From Shewanella electrica (GTDB taxonomy: Bacteria; Pseudomonadota; Gammaproteobacteria; Enterobacterales; Shewanellaceae), in contig NZ_JAKOGG010000006.1 of NCBI RefSeq assembly GCF_022321485.1, positions 124,001-188,000 on the forward strand: DNA of 64,000 bases, read 5' to 3'. The notes beneath the pieces are model-generated. The model was not told the DNA's origin. It did not search any database and saw only the letters and a list, made by a program, of their open reading frames with translations. This document shows positions 7,849 to 15,562 of the stretch, in pieces. The position numbers and the translations under genes were made by a program. Numbering within the stretch: the first letter of the stretch is position 1; every line of letters starts with the position of its first letter.

Positions 7849-8445
7849 ATGCGCTTCTTCTTTCTACTTCTCTTTATTCCCTCCTTTGTTTCAGCTGAGA
7901 TTAATCTTTCTATGCAAGCTCAACTTATTGAGATGGCAAACCAGGATCAGGCAATACGAAAACAGTTAGGAGATGCCGGTTGGGATAAGGCTCCGAAAGA
8001 GCTTCATGCTAAATTAGCGTCAGTAGATCATCAGAATACCGAAAAACTCAAAGCCATGTTGAGTAATCGACAATGGCTGACAAATGCTGAAGTCGGAAAT
8101 GAGGGGGTTGGAGCAGCATTTCTTATAATACAGCACTCGTCAGATACTGAGTTTCAAGAAAGAATGCTCCCACACTTAAAGAGAGCATATTTAAATAATG
8201 AAGGTGTATCAGGACAACAAGTCGCACTTTTGACTGACCGCATACTTATTCATAAGGGGCAAAAGCAACTGTACGGTACACAAGCAGATATTAAAAATGG
8301 TGAAGTCATTTTCATGCCAATCTCACAAGTTGATAAAGTGGATGAAAGAAGAGCTGAAATGAACATGCCACCATTGGAGTTTTACAGAAAGCTCATGGAG
8401 GAAATGTATGGCATTAAAGACCACGCCGAAATAGAGTTAAATTAG
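7849..8445 (+). CDS. Secreted DUF6624-family protein
   Basis: 198 residues with a clear signal peptide (MRFFFLLLFIPSFVSA), so exported to the periplasm or surface. The mature part matches the DUF6624 pattern: DHQNTEKLKAML, AAFLIIQHSSDTEFQERML, then KQLYGTQADIKNGEVIF and VDERRAEMNMPPLEFYRKL. The function of the family is unknown. It is flanked by attC at 7746-7829 and a degenerate attC-like site at 8451, so it is the best-bounded cassette here. AAAAGGA precedes the ATG. The DUF assignment rests on remembered motif order and should be confirmed by profile search. Confidence 0.7.
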   Translation: MRFFFLLLFIPSFVSAEINLSMQAQLIEMANQDQAIRKQLGDAGWDKAPKELHAKLASVDHQNTEKLKAMLSNRQWLTNAEVGNEGVGAAFLIIQHSSDTEFQERMLPHLKRAYLNNEGVSGQQVALLTDRILIHKGQKQLYGTQADIKNGEVIFMPISQVDKVDERRAEMNMPPLEFYRKLMEEMYGIKDHAEIELN

Positions 8446-8450
8446 TGCGC

Positions 8451-8547
8451 ATATAACAAACAAATTAAGTCGCTCGCAAGCTCACTGGGGGCGTTCAATT
8501 TGGGCTTTTGCTGTGTTTTTGACTGCCCGTTAGCTTAATCGTTAAGG
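8451..8547 (+). mobile_element. Degenerate attC-like site
   Basis: It starts with ATATAAC (8451-8457), like the R'' core of the first attC, followed by AATTAAGTCGCTCGCAAGC, similar to its neighbour in position and base content. CTTAAT (8534-8539) can pair with ATTAAG, and GTTAAGG (8541-8547) could be the R' core. The right spacer is only one base, which is abnormal, so it may be a decayed or recombined site. Confidence 0.4.
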
Positions 8548-8554
8548 TTTCATA

Positions 8555-8992
8555 ATGTACGAAGAAGAAATCCAGTTTTTGAAAAATGTTGAAGACCCTT
8601 TAGATAGTAACAATCAGCGCGACTTATTGACTGATGCTGAATGCAAGGAGCTTCAATCTAAATATCCCGGTATTCCCAATGAATACACTTCATATTTAAT
8701 GGAGGTAGGCTATGGATCTGTCAGAGAAGACCAATACATGATTTATGGTTACCCGACGCTATGCCATGAAGATAGTGACTTTTCTTGGTACGAAACAAAC
8801 GGAGTTAACTATTTGGTGATAGGAGATGACTTTGCGGGCAACCTATATGCGCTCAACATAGACTCTGGGTATAAGCCTGTATTACTTGATCACGAATGTA
8901 ATGAAGAATTTCCACATCGTGGAAGTATAAAGTCTTTTTTCAGGCAAATGATGCTTTTGGACGAAAATGGCAATGATCAAAGAGAGCCTTAA
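8555..8992 (+). CDS. SMI1/KNR4 (SUKH) family protein
   Basis: 145 residues. The SUKH/SMI1-KNR4 fold is suggested by the pattern LQSKYPGIPNEYTSYLMEVGYGSV near residues 35-58, the YLVIGDDFAGNLYAL strand, and the acidic C-terminus. Many SUKH proteins are immunity proteins against contact-dependent or polymorphic toxins, and they are common cargo of integron cassettes. No toxin gene is beside it, so an orphan immunity role is inference only. The ATG at 8555 follows a weak ribosome site. The upstream neighbour is the degenerate attC; no clear attC is seen after its stop. Confidence 0.72.
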   Translation: MYEEEIQFLKNVEDPLDSNNQRDLLTDAECKELQSKYPGIPNEYTSYLMEVGYGSVREDQYMIYGYPTLCHEDSDFSWYETNGVNYLVIGDDFAGNLYALNIDSGYKPVLLDHECNEEFPHRGSIKSFFRQMMLLDENGNDQREP

Positions 8993-9122
8993 TAAGACCA
9001 AGCAACATCACTTGCTGCACTCTTTGGCAGCCTTGCGCTCGCGCTTTTTGTGCATAGCCTCGACATTGTTGCACAAAAGTTACAATCACAAGTCAGCCGT
9101 TTTTGGGCATCAAGCGCGATAA

Positions 9123-9473
9123 ATGAGATCACTTATGAGCTTCGATTTTATAATTCTAAGGCCAGAACAAGAACTGGATGCCGTTTCCGCACTAGATGAA
9201 GTGGAGTTGGCCTATTCATTAGGTTCTGCTTGTGAAGTCTACTCTTATCTATCTACATTCTTTTCGAGGGGTGATAGTGGGTACTGGCTTGGCGAAAATG
9301 GCGAAGTTATTGAGATAATGGAATACGAAGACAATTCGCAGTCCCTGCACTTATCACTTCAATTCGGTCAGAATTGGAGTGACTCTATGAGTGACGATTT
9401 TATGGAGATGCTGAAAGTTATGTGCGCACCAAAAGGCTGGGCGGCTTTTTCAGACAATGAGCGTATTGCGTAG
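9123..9473 (+). CDS. Hypothetical acidic protein in the cassette-like region
   Basis: 116 residues, acidic, soluble, no membrane segment. I do not recognise a family. It has alternating hydrophobic strands (FDFIILRPEQ, SLHLSLQFGQNW) and a C-terminal helix, a shape seen in small immunity-like proteins, but this is not enough to assign one. There are two possible starts, ATG 9123 and ATG 9135, neither with a good ribosome site. It lies 130 bases after the SUKH gene, and the spacer holds a 9-bp stem (TTTTGTGCA/TGCACAAAA, 9045-9079). A GTTAAGC...GCTTAAC hairpin overlaps and follows its stop. Confidence 0.55.
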   Translation: MRSLMSFDFIILRPEQELDAVSALDEVELAYSLGSACEVYSYLSTFFSRGDSGYWLGENGEVIEIMEYEDNSQSLHLSLQFGQNWSDSMSDDFMEMLKVMCAPKGWAAFSDNERIA

Positions 9474-9620
9474 TTAAGCGCCTCACAAGCCGCTTAACAC
9501 GTTTTTCCGCAAAAAGTGCGGCTTTCACAGGCACTTTTACCCATAAACAAGCCATTGCCAATCTAAATCTCTACCTCTAAATATGCTGCATTGAAAACAC
9601 TACTGGCTTGGCAAGCAAAT

Positions 9621-9650
9621 AGCAAAAGACCGCTTTGGCGGTCTTTTGCT
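9621..9650 (-). terminator. Strong bidirectional terminator after patZ
   Basis: AGCAAAAGACCGC (9621-9633), loop TTTG, and its exact complement GCGGTCTTTTGCT (9638-9650): a perfect 13-bp stem with T runs on both strands. It ends 17 bases from the patZ stop, so it serves patZ and also isolates the cassette-like region. Confidence 0.9.
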
Positions 9651-9667
9651 TTGTTATCCGTTGCAAA

Positions 9668-12367
9668 CTATTGGTTTTGCTCGTTGTTGAGATCCATATG
9701 CATATGGATCAGCCGTTCTTCCATATCAAAGGTGACGGTAAAGCCCAACGTTTTGGCTAAGTTAGCCATGTTGCGGTTTTCAAACATGGTAAAGCCGGTG
9801 AGCACTTGGGTGCCGCTGGATTTGAAGTAAGCAATCAATTTTTCCAGCAGCAGTTTGCCGATACCAATCCCTTGGTGTGAGCTGCGTACCGCCATGGCAA
9901 ATTCCGCTTCGGTATTGTCCGGATCTATCGAGGCTCTGACCGCACCAAGGGTAATATCTTCGCCGCTATCGTCTTTAATGGTGGCGATGAAGGCCATTTC
10001 GCGGGCGTAATCGATCTGCGTCAGTACCGCCATCTCTTCATGTGTCATTTGTGACCGGACACCAAAATAGCGTTTGTAGCGGTCTTCATCGCTGAGTGAA
10101 TTATCAAACGCCAAATGCTTGGGTTCATCTTCGGGCAGAATAGGGCGCAGCATGACTTTCAGACCATTGCGCAGTGTGGCGTATTCTTCCAACTCTTTTG
10201 GATACGGTAATATCGCCAAGCGGGCGGCATTGTCTTTTACCTGTTGGGTGAGCTGAATATTCACATCCAGCAGGGTGATGGTGGTACCCGACGCCAATAC
10301 GGGATTGAGATCCAAGCGTTCGATTTCGGGGCAATCAATAATCAAGTTAGAGATTTGCGTCAACATGCGGCACACCGCCATCATGTCTAGGCCGTTTGGC
10401 AAGTGGCGGTCATGCACTTTGCCGGTCTTTAAGCCTTGGATCACCATGTAACGCGCCAATGCCAAGTTCAGCGGCGGCAGCGCTACTGCGGCATCACGCG
10501 TGGGTTCCCATTCTGAGCCGCCCTCACCAAGCATAATCGCGGGGCCAAACACTGGGTCATTAATTACTGCCACCCGTAACTCTTGCGCGCCAGCGGTGAG
10601 CGCCATGCGTTGCACTATCATGCCTTCGATACGGGCATCAGGGTTGGCGGCGCGCACGCGACTGGTGATCGCTTCTGCCGCTTGGCGTACTTCGTCGGCG
10701 TTGGTGAGGTTGAGCATGACACCGTGTACGTCTGACTTGTGCAAAATATCGGGTGATTGAATTTTTAGTGCCACCGGATAGCCGTTCTCTTCGGCAATTG
10801 CAATGGCGGCATCGGCGTCTGCCGCGAGCCATGTGTCGATGGTATTGAGGCCATAGGCCGATAAAATATCGCGCGCGTCGTGGGTTTCTAACACCTGACG
10901 ATTGCTGGCCAAGGCTTGCTGTAATAAGCGGTGAGCAGTGGCAATGTCGGCGTTGGCGGTAAAGGTTTGCGGGACTTCTTGCAGCAGTTTTTGGTTACGG
11001 CGAAATTCGACCATATGCATGAAGGCGCGCACTGCACCTTCGGGCGTGCGATAGGTGGGAATACCCGCTTTTGAAAAATGGCGCCGCGCTTGGTAAGCGG
11101 AATCTTCACCGCTCCAGTTGGTCATCACGTTAACTCGATGTTTGCGCGGGTGTTGTTTTACGGTTTGGATCAGCGCTTCGGCAATGGCGTTGCCATCACC
11201 CAATGCTGATGGCGAGTGTAGCACCAGCACGGCATCAAGCTCGTCACTGTCCATCAAAATCGATAGCGCTTCACAGTAACGTTTGGGATCGGCATCGCCG
11301 ATAATGTCGACCGGATTCTGTTTCGACCAGGTTGTAGGCAGCACTTGATTTAGCTTCGCCACGGTTTCCGCCGATAACTGCGCTAGTTTGCCGCCTTTGA
11401 TGATCAACTCATCTACCGCCAATACCGCAGGGCCGCCGCCGTTACTGAGAATACACAGCCGTTCGCCTTGTAGCGGATTGAGGTGCGCCAAACTTTCTAA
11501 TGCGGCAAATAGTTCAACCAGATCGGTTACGCGCAGCATACCCGCGCGGCGAAAGGCCGCTTCATAGACGGCATCGTTCCCTTGGTCAGCGCCGGTGTGA
11601 TGCCTTGCGGCTAAGCTGCCTTCGCTGCTGCGGCCCGACTTAATCACCAAGATCGGTTTGTGGCGTGACGCCGCCCGCGCCGCTGATAGAAAGCGCAGTT
11701 TATCGCTGATGGAATCGACATAAAGCATGATGGCGGAGGTGCGTGAATCGCGGCCGAGATAATCCAGTAACTCGTCAAAATCGATATCGCTGGCATCACC
11801 GAGCGAGATAAAAGCGGAAAAGCCGATGCCTTTGTTGTTGGCCCAATCCAGCACTGTGGTGCAGACGGCGGCCGATTGTGACACAAAGGCAATCTTGCCT
11901 GATAACCCGCTGGTGTGTGCCAGCGTGGCATTGAGGTGCAAGTTGGGCAGCATAATTCCCAAACTATTTGGCCCCAAAATGCGCATACCGTAACGTTTGG
12001 CATGTTCCAACATCAGGTCACACAACGACCGTTGCTGTTCGTCTTGCAATTGGCTCATACCGGAGGCGATCACAATCGCCGTTTTGCAGCCAAACTGTGC
12101 TAGCGTTTCTATGATTGCTGGCACGCGTTCACCGCGAGTACAGACAATCGCTAAATCGGGTTTTATCGGTAAGGATTCAATATTGGGATAGGCCAGTACG
12201 CCCATAATGGCGGTTGCGTGCGGATTGACCGGCATAATTGGCCCTTCAAAGCCACTGGCCATGAGGTTTTTCATCACCACCGAGCCGGCACGAGCAGGGG
12301 AGTTAGAAGCACCAATAACGGTTATCGATTTAGGCGTGAACAGGTTACGAATGCTGCGCTGGCTCAT
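9668..12367 (-). CDS. patZ: Protein lysine acetyltransferase PatZ (acyl-CoA synthetase-like plus GNAT)
   Basis: Large GNAT-type protein acetyltransferase (Pat/PatZ, YfiQ), known for acetylating acetyl-CoA synthetase. 899 residues, the usual size. N-terminal NDP-forming acyl-CoA synthetase-like part: CoA-binding domain (SITVIGASNSPARAGSVVMK), succinyl-CoA-ligase-like region (GPNSLGIMLP, AFVSQSAAVCTTVLDW) and an ATP-grasp segment (ALKIQSPDILHKSDVHGVML). The C-terminal GNAT domain has the acetyl-CoA loop SSHQGIGIGKLLLEKL. The reading frame extends upstream, but the conserved start MSQRSIRNLF is at 12367. In E. coli patZ lies between tapT and pssA; here it is about 8 kb from them, on the opposite strand. 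Confidence 0.92.
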   Translation of the reverse strand: MSQRSIRNLFTPKSITVIGASNSPARAGSVVMKNLMASGFEGPIMPVNPHATAIMGVLAYPNIESLPIKPDLAIVCTRGERVPAIIETLAQFGCKTAIVIASGMSQLQDEQQRSLCDLMLEHAKRYGMRILGPNSLGIMLPNLHLNATLAHTSGLSGKIAFVSQSAAVCTTVLDWANNKGIGFSAFISLGDASDIDFDELLDYLGRDSRTSAIMLYVDSISDKLRFLSAARAASRHKPILVIKSGRSSEGSLAARHHTGADQGNDAVYEAAFRRAGMLRVTDLVELFAALESLAHLNPLQGERLCILSNGGGPAVLAVDELIIKGGKLAQLSAETVAKLNQVLPTTWSKQNPVDIIGDADPKRYCEALSILMDSDELDAVLVLHSPSALGDGNAIAEALIQTVKQHPRKHRVNVMTNWSGEDSAYQARRHFSKAGIPTYRTPEGAVRAFMHMVEFRRNQKLLQEVPQTFTANADIATAHRLLQQALASNRQVLETHDARDILSAYGLNTIDTWLAADADAAIAIAEENGYPVALKIQSPDILHKSDVHGVMLNLTNADEVRQAAEAITSRVRAANPDARIEGMIVQRMALTAGAQELRVAVINDPVFGPAIMLGEGGSEWEPTRDAAVALPPLNLALARYMVIQGLKTGKVHDRHLPNGLDMMAVCRMLTQISNLIIDCPEIERLDLNPVLASGTTITLLDVNIQLTQQVKDNAARLAILPYPKELEEYATLRNGLKVMLRPILPEDEPKHLAFDNSLSDEDRYKRYFGVRSQMTHEEMAVLTQIDYAREMAFIATIKDDSGEDITLGAVRASIDPDNTEAEFAMAVRSSHQGIGIGKLLLEKLIAYFKSSGTQVLTGFTMFENRNMANLAKTLGFTVTFDMEERLIHMHMDLNNEQNQ

Positions 12368-12473
12368 GGGGATTTTCCATAAAAGAAAATTGACCTGCGG
12401 AGCATGATTCCACAGGCCAATCATTTCAACAATAGGCTAAACGTCCAACGCTCACGTTATCATAAACAAGGAG

Positions 12474-14102
12474 TTATACCTTAAATTTCACCACCACATC
12501 TTTAAGCTGATGCCCGAGATTGGCGGCTGAACCAATGGCTTGGCGGCTACTATCTACTACAGAAATGGTTTCTTGGCTGCGGTCAGCCAAATCTACCAAG
12601 TTACGGCTGATCTCTTCAGTCACATTCGCTTGTTGGTCGGTAGCTGATGCGGTTTGCACCGACATCTGGTTAACCCGTTCTGTCGAATGGCGGATCTGCT
12701 CCAGCGCTGATTGGGTTTGCTGGCTCAGTGATACGCTTTCTGCCACTAACCCCGCGCCTTGTTTGATTGAGGCAACGGCACTTCTTACGCCTTGCTGCAG
12801 TGCATCAATCATTTGCTGAATATCTTTGGTGGATTGCTCGGTGCGACCCGCAAGGGTACGCACTTCATCGGCCACTACCGCAAAGCCGCGACCTTGCTCG
12901 CCTGCGCGGGCCGATTCAATGGCTGCGTTCAATGCTAGCAGGTTAGTTTGTGCGGCAATCTCGCTGATCACATGCAGTACCGAGGTAATGTTGTTGGAGG
13001 TGACTTCTAACTGCTGGATGACATTAACCGCGTTATCGACTGAGGAAGACAGTTGATTGATTTTATCTACGGCGTTCTGCAATACCGCCGCGCCGTTATC
13101 CGTTAGCCCGCTAACGCTGTCTATTTCATGCGCGGTTTCCTGTGCCAGTGAGGCCACTTCTCGCACGGATGCAGCCATCTGATTGACCGCGGTAACTATC
13201 TGCTCGACCGATTGCCCTTGGTAATGAATTAACGAGCTGGTTTGCTCCGATTGTTCATCCAAACGTTCCACCTGATTGCTCAGCGAGCTGGAGTGATTAA
13301 CTACCGCGGTAAACATCTGTTGCAGCTGCGCAATAAACTCATTGGTGGCGGTGACTAGATGATCGATCTCCACCAGATTAGCGGGTTTTAAGCGGCGCGT
13401 GAGGTCGCCATCGCCCTGGCTCAAATCTTTTATCTTTTGCGTGATGTCAGCTAATACGGTGGTGACAATACGTGGGCCGAAGAATGCGGACAGGATGGCA
13501 AACAGCACCATGACTACTGTCAGACCTTTTTCAAAGACACCAAGATTAGCGGCATAACTTTTTGCTTCTTCACTGACTTGATGGGCTTGTGCATCGGCGG
13601 CTTCTCCTGCGGCGTTATAGATTTTACGCAGCGCAGCAAAGTTACTATTTGAGGTACTCAAGTAATGCGTCATGGCCTCTGAATTTTTGCCCGCCTTTAC
13701 CGCGCTAATGGTGGTGGCGGTGTCTTGCTGCCACTGCTTGAACGCTGTATCAAAGCCGTTGGTGGCATCTTCTACTTGCGGATACTGCGACATCAGCGTT
13801 TGAAAACTTTGCATACGCTCAAGCGCTTGCTGCAAGTTCTCATTAATCGCCTCAATCTGTTTTTGCTGCTTGGCTGCGGTGTCAGCGGTGGTGATCAGCT
13901 GTAGCTCAGCGAGTTTGGCCTGATACAGATCTCTATCCGCGTTTAAAATCGCTGAAATCGCCACATTAAATTCATTCCCTAATTTTTCCGTTGCATCCTC
14001 TGCATGACTGCTACGAAATTCATCGATAACCGCTAACGCGATTAAAGCCAGTGCCAACGCTGAAAACAGCAGGGTAAAGCGAGCACGCAGGGAATTGAAC
14101 AT
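12474..14102 (-). CDS. Methyl-accepting chemotaxis protein
   Basis: Transmembrane chemoreceptor, 542 residues. TM1 (about 8-26), a helical periplasmic sensor of about 165 residues of four-helix-bundle type, TM2 ([17 protein letters not shown]), a HAMP region (about 215-265) and the cytoplasmic signalling domain. The CheA/CheW-binding hairpin is clear: [20 protein letters not shown] followed by [16 protein letters not shown]. The ligand is unknown. It is upstream of patZ on the same strand, 106 bases apart, with no sign of a functional link. Confidence 0.92.
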   Translation of the reverse strand: MFNSLRARFTLLFSALALALIALAVIDEFRSSHAEDATEKLGNEFNVAISAILNADRDLYQAKLAELQLITTADTAAKQQKQIEAINENLQQALERMQSFQTLMSQYPQVEDATNGFDTAFKQWQQDTATTISAVKAGKNSEAMTHYLSTSNSNFAALRKIYNAAGEAADAQAHQVSEEAKSYAANLGVFEKGLTVVMVLFAILSAFFGPRIVTTVLADITQKIKDLSQGDGDLTRRLKPANLVEIDHLVTATNEFIAQLQQMFTAVVNHSSSLSNQVERLDEQSEQTSSLIHYQGQSVEQIVTAVNQMAASVREVASLAQETAHEIDSVSGLTDNGAAVLQNAVDKINQLSSSVDNAVNVIQQLEVTSNNITSVLHVISEIAAQTNLLALNAAIESARAGEQGRGFAVVADEVRTLAGRTEQSTKDIQQMIDALQQGVRSAVASIKQGAGLVAESVSLSQQTQSALEQIRHSTERVNQMSVQTASATDQQANVTEEISRNLVDLADRSQETISVVDSSRQAIGSAANLGHQLKDVVVKFKV

Positions 14103-14455
14103 TTAACTTACCTCTCAACAAAAAGTACCTCGTGTATTGAGTGTAGAACAGATTCGCCGAGAAGGAGGATGATTTATTAGGTAACTAATTGAATTTATAA
14201 GTGGTTGCTACCTACTTAGGTGTAAAACTTTAGTCGGTATAACCTAGTCAAATCATTGCGGCATTGCGTCGGTGGTTGTGAACACCAATAAGTAATCGCC
14301 AATCTCAGTAATTAAATCGATGTCGACGTGCTATCAGTGACCATTAACACAGCATTTTACCCGTGAGGGTGAACGGTGTAACCGATAACCGTACAGGTCA
14401 ATGCCCAAGGGCAAGTGGCGGTTAATCAGAGTTTAACGCTATTAAGGAACGCTTC
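14103..14455. other. Intergenic stretch of 353 bases, no convincing gene
   Basis: This holds the promoter region of the chemoreceptor on the minus strand and the 5' region of the small gene at 14456, whose AAGGA ribosome site is at 14442-14446. No RNA gene, long repeat or complete reading frame is seen. It may contain decayed coding sequence of the element proposed to lie between here and tRNA-Pro. Confidence 0.4.
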
Positions 14456-14677
14456 ATGAGCAACATCTATGAGCGCCTAAACCAACTCAATCCGCGCCCC
14501 CAACGCGCAGTTGCTACCGTGGTTTCTGTCGCCAACGGCATGACCACTATGCAACACGCCGACGGCAGCTATCAGTCGGTGCTCGGTGATCGTTTCGTCA
14601 GCGGACAGGTTTATATAGTTGATGGTCAGGTGCAAGGCTCGGCAGCCAACCTGCGATACAGCGAGATTGAGGTTTAA
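14456..14677 (+). CDS. Small hypothetical protein, possibly of phage origin
   Basis: 73 residues: a short N-terminal helix (MSNIYERLNQLNPRPQRAVA) then a compact beta-rich part (VVSVANGMTTMQHADGSYQS, VYIVDGQVQG). An AAGGA ribosome site lies 9 bases before the ATG, so it is probably expressed. No family is recognised. The small beta-barrel-like pattern and its place beside a tRNA with integrase-arm-like repeats suggest a remnant of an integrated element; that is inference. Confidence 0.5.
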   Translation: MSNIYERLNQLNPRPQRAVATVVSVANGMTTMQHADGSYQSVLGDRFVSGQVYIVDGQVQGSAANLRYSEIEV

Positions 14678-14714
14678 AAGCCCTCACAACCATGAATTAA
14701 TAACTAACATTGGG

Positions 14715-15071
14715 TTAAACACCATTTGAAGGTCTTTTAGCTGCCGCTTCTTCAAGTTTGTCGGGCTGTGGATTTCCGTGAGCGAGCCAATCCTGATCAA
14801 AAACACGAATTAGATCTTTTGCAAATATCTCAGCTCTGCTTCCTGTAAACCCATCACCAGGAAAACCAGAGTCCTGTTGCACCACGAGAATAGTTAAAGG
14901 TGGTAGTTCGTTTAATAAGCAATAGGATTGTATAGGCTCTAAGCATTGACCTAATCCCTGAGCAGCGATCCCTGTTAATTTACTTAGAATTCCGTAAGTG
15001 ATTGTCTGACGATTTTTGGCGCATAGAGCTAATACAGCCCATATTTGACATGCTCTTTCTGAACGTTTCAT
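14715..15071 (-). CDS. Conserved hypothetical protein, mobile-element associated
   Basis: 118 residues. The N-terminal MKRSERACQIWAVLALCAKN and the sequence ITYGILSKLTGIAAQGLG suggest a small helix-turn-helix-like start, followed by LPPLTILVVQQDSGFPGDGF. I recall similar unnamed proteins near genomic islands and defence genes, but no function is known. GGAGG lies just before the ATG at 15071. It sits between tRNA-Pro and the small gene at 14456, facing the same way as the tRNA. Confidence 0.6.
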   Translation of the reverse strand: MKRSERACQIWAVLALCAKNRQTITYGILSKLTGIAAQGLGQCLEPIQSYCLLNELPPLTILVVQQDSGFPGDGFTGSRAEIFAKDLIRVFDQDWLAHGNPQPDKLEEAAAKRPSNGV

Positions 15072-15247
15072 ATGACCTCCATGTTATTAGGACATACAAA
15101 ATATAGTAAACGATGGAGTTTAAAAGGGCTCTGTTTTTGTCATTTTTGGCGGCGCGCTACAACTCGACCGGCAAATATCCCACTATCAACAACAATTAAA
15201 TGCCTTGTAGAATGACGTCGTCGCCACGACGATATTAGCCCAAAGCC

Positions 15248-15267
15248 GTGCTACATATGTGCTACAT
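15248..15267. repeat. Two direct GTGCTACAT repeats, integrase-arm-like
   Basis: GTGCTACAT at 15248-15256 and again at 15259-15267, an 11-base period, about one DNA turn. Short direct repeats of this TGCTACA type near tRNA 3' ends resemble arm-binding sites of tyrosine integrases. They are 86 bases from the tRNA-Pro 3' end. No integrase gene is present. Confidence 0.4.
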
Positions 15268-15271
15268 AAAA

Positions 15272-15305
15272 CAAAAAACCTCGAGCCAAAGGTTTTGACT
15301 CGAGG
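15272..15305 (-). terminator. Terminator of the tRNA-Pro transcript
   Basis: CCTCGAG (15279-15285) pairs with CTCGAGG (15299-15305), and CAAA with TTTG further in, with one mismatch between. Read on the minus strand the hairpin is followed by a run of T (15273-15278), about 50 bases after the tRNA 3' end. Confidence 0.8.
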
Positions 15306-15352
15306 CTTTAGCTACTTACCAATTTACAGTATAAATCAATAAGTTAAATATT

Positions 15353-15429
15353 TGGTCGGTGTGAGAGGATTCGAACCTCCGACCCCTGACACCCCATGAC
15401 AGTGCGCTACCGGGCTGCGCTACACACCG
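15353..15429 (-). tRNA. tRNA-Pro (anticodon GGG)
   Basis: 77 bases including an encoded CCA. The acceptor stem pairs CGGTGTG at the 5' end with CACACCG, followed by A-CCA. The T arm is GGAGGTTCGAATCCTCT. The anticodon loop is ATGGGGT with GGG at positions 34-36. The anticodon stem keeps the T-T mismatch at 30-40 that E. coli proL also has, which supports the isoacceptor call. A terminator follows at 15272-15305. Its 3' end faces the proposed element remnant. Confidence 0.95.
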
Positions 15430-15562
15430 AGAGTTGTGATGATAACATCATCTGCGCAGTTATCGTGGCAGCACTTTAGCAAGAGCCACCACACTGCGCA
15501 AGTAGCAATTATCTCGTTATATGTTAATTGCTTAGATTATGTTCTTTATCGTTTATCTTAGC

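Noticed and set aside
8993-9122. attC site between the SUKH gene and the 9123 gene
   Set aside because: No paired RYYYAAC/GTTRRRY cores could be found, only a 9-bp stem.
9475-9499. GTTAAGC...GCTTAAC palindrome as a third attC site
   Set aside because: The two cores are in the wrong order for attC (GTT core first) and only 11 bases apart; it is a simple hairpin, at best a junction remnant.
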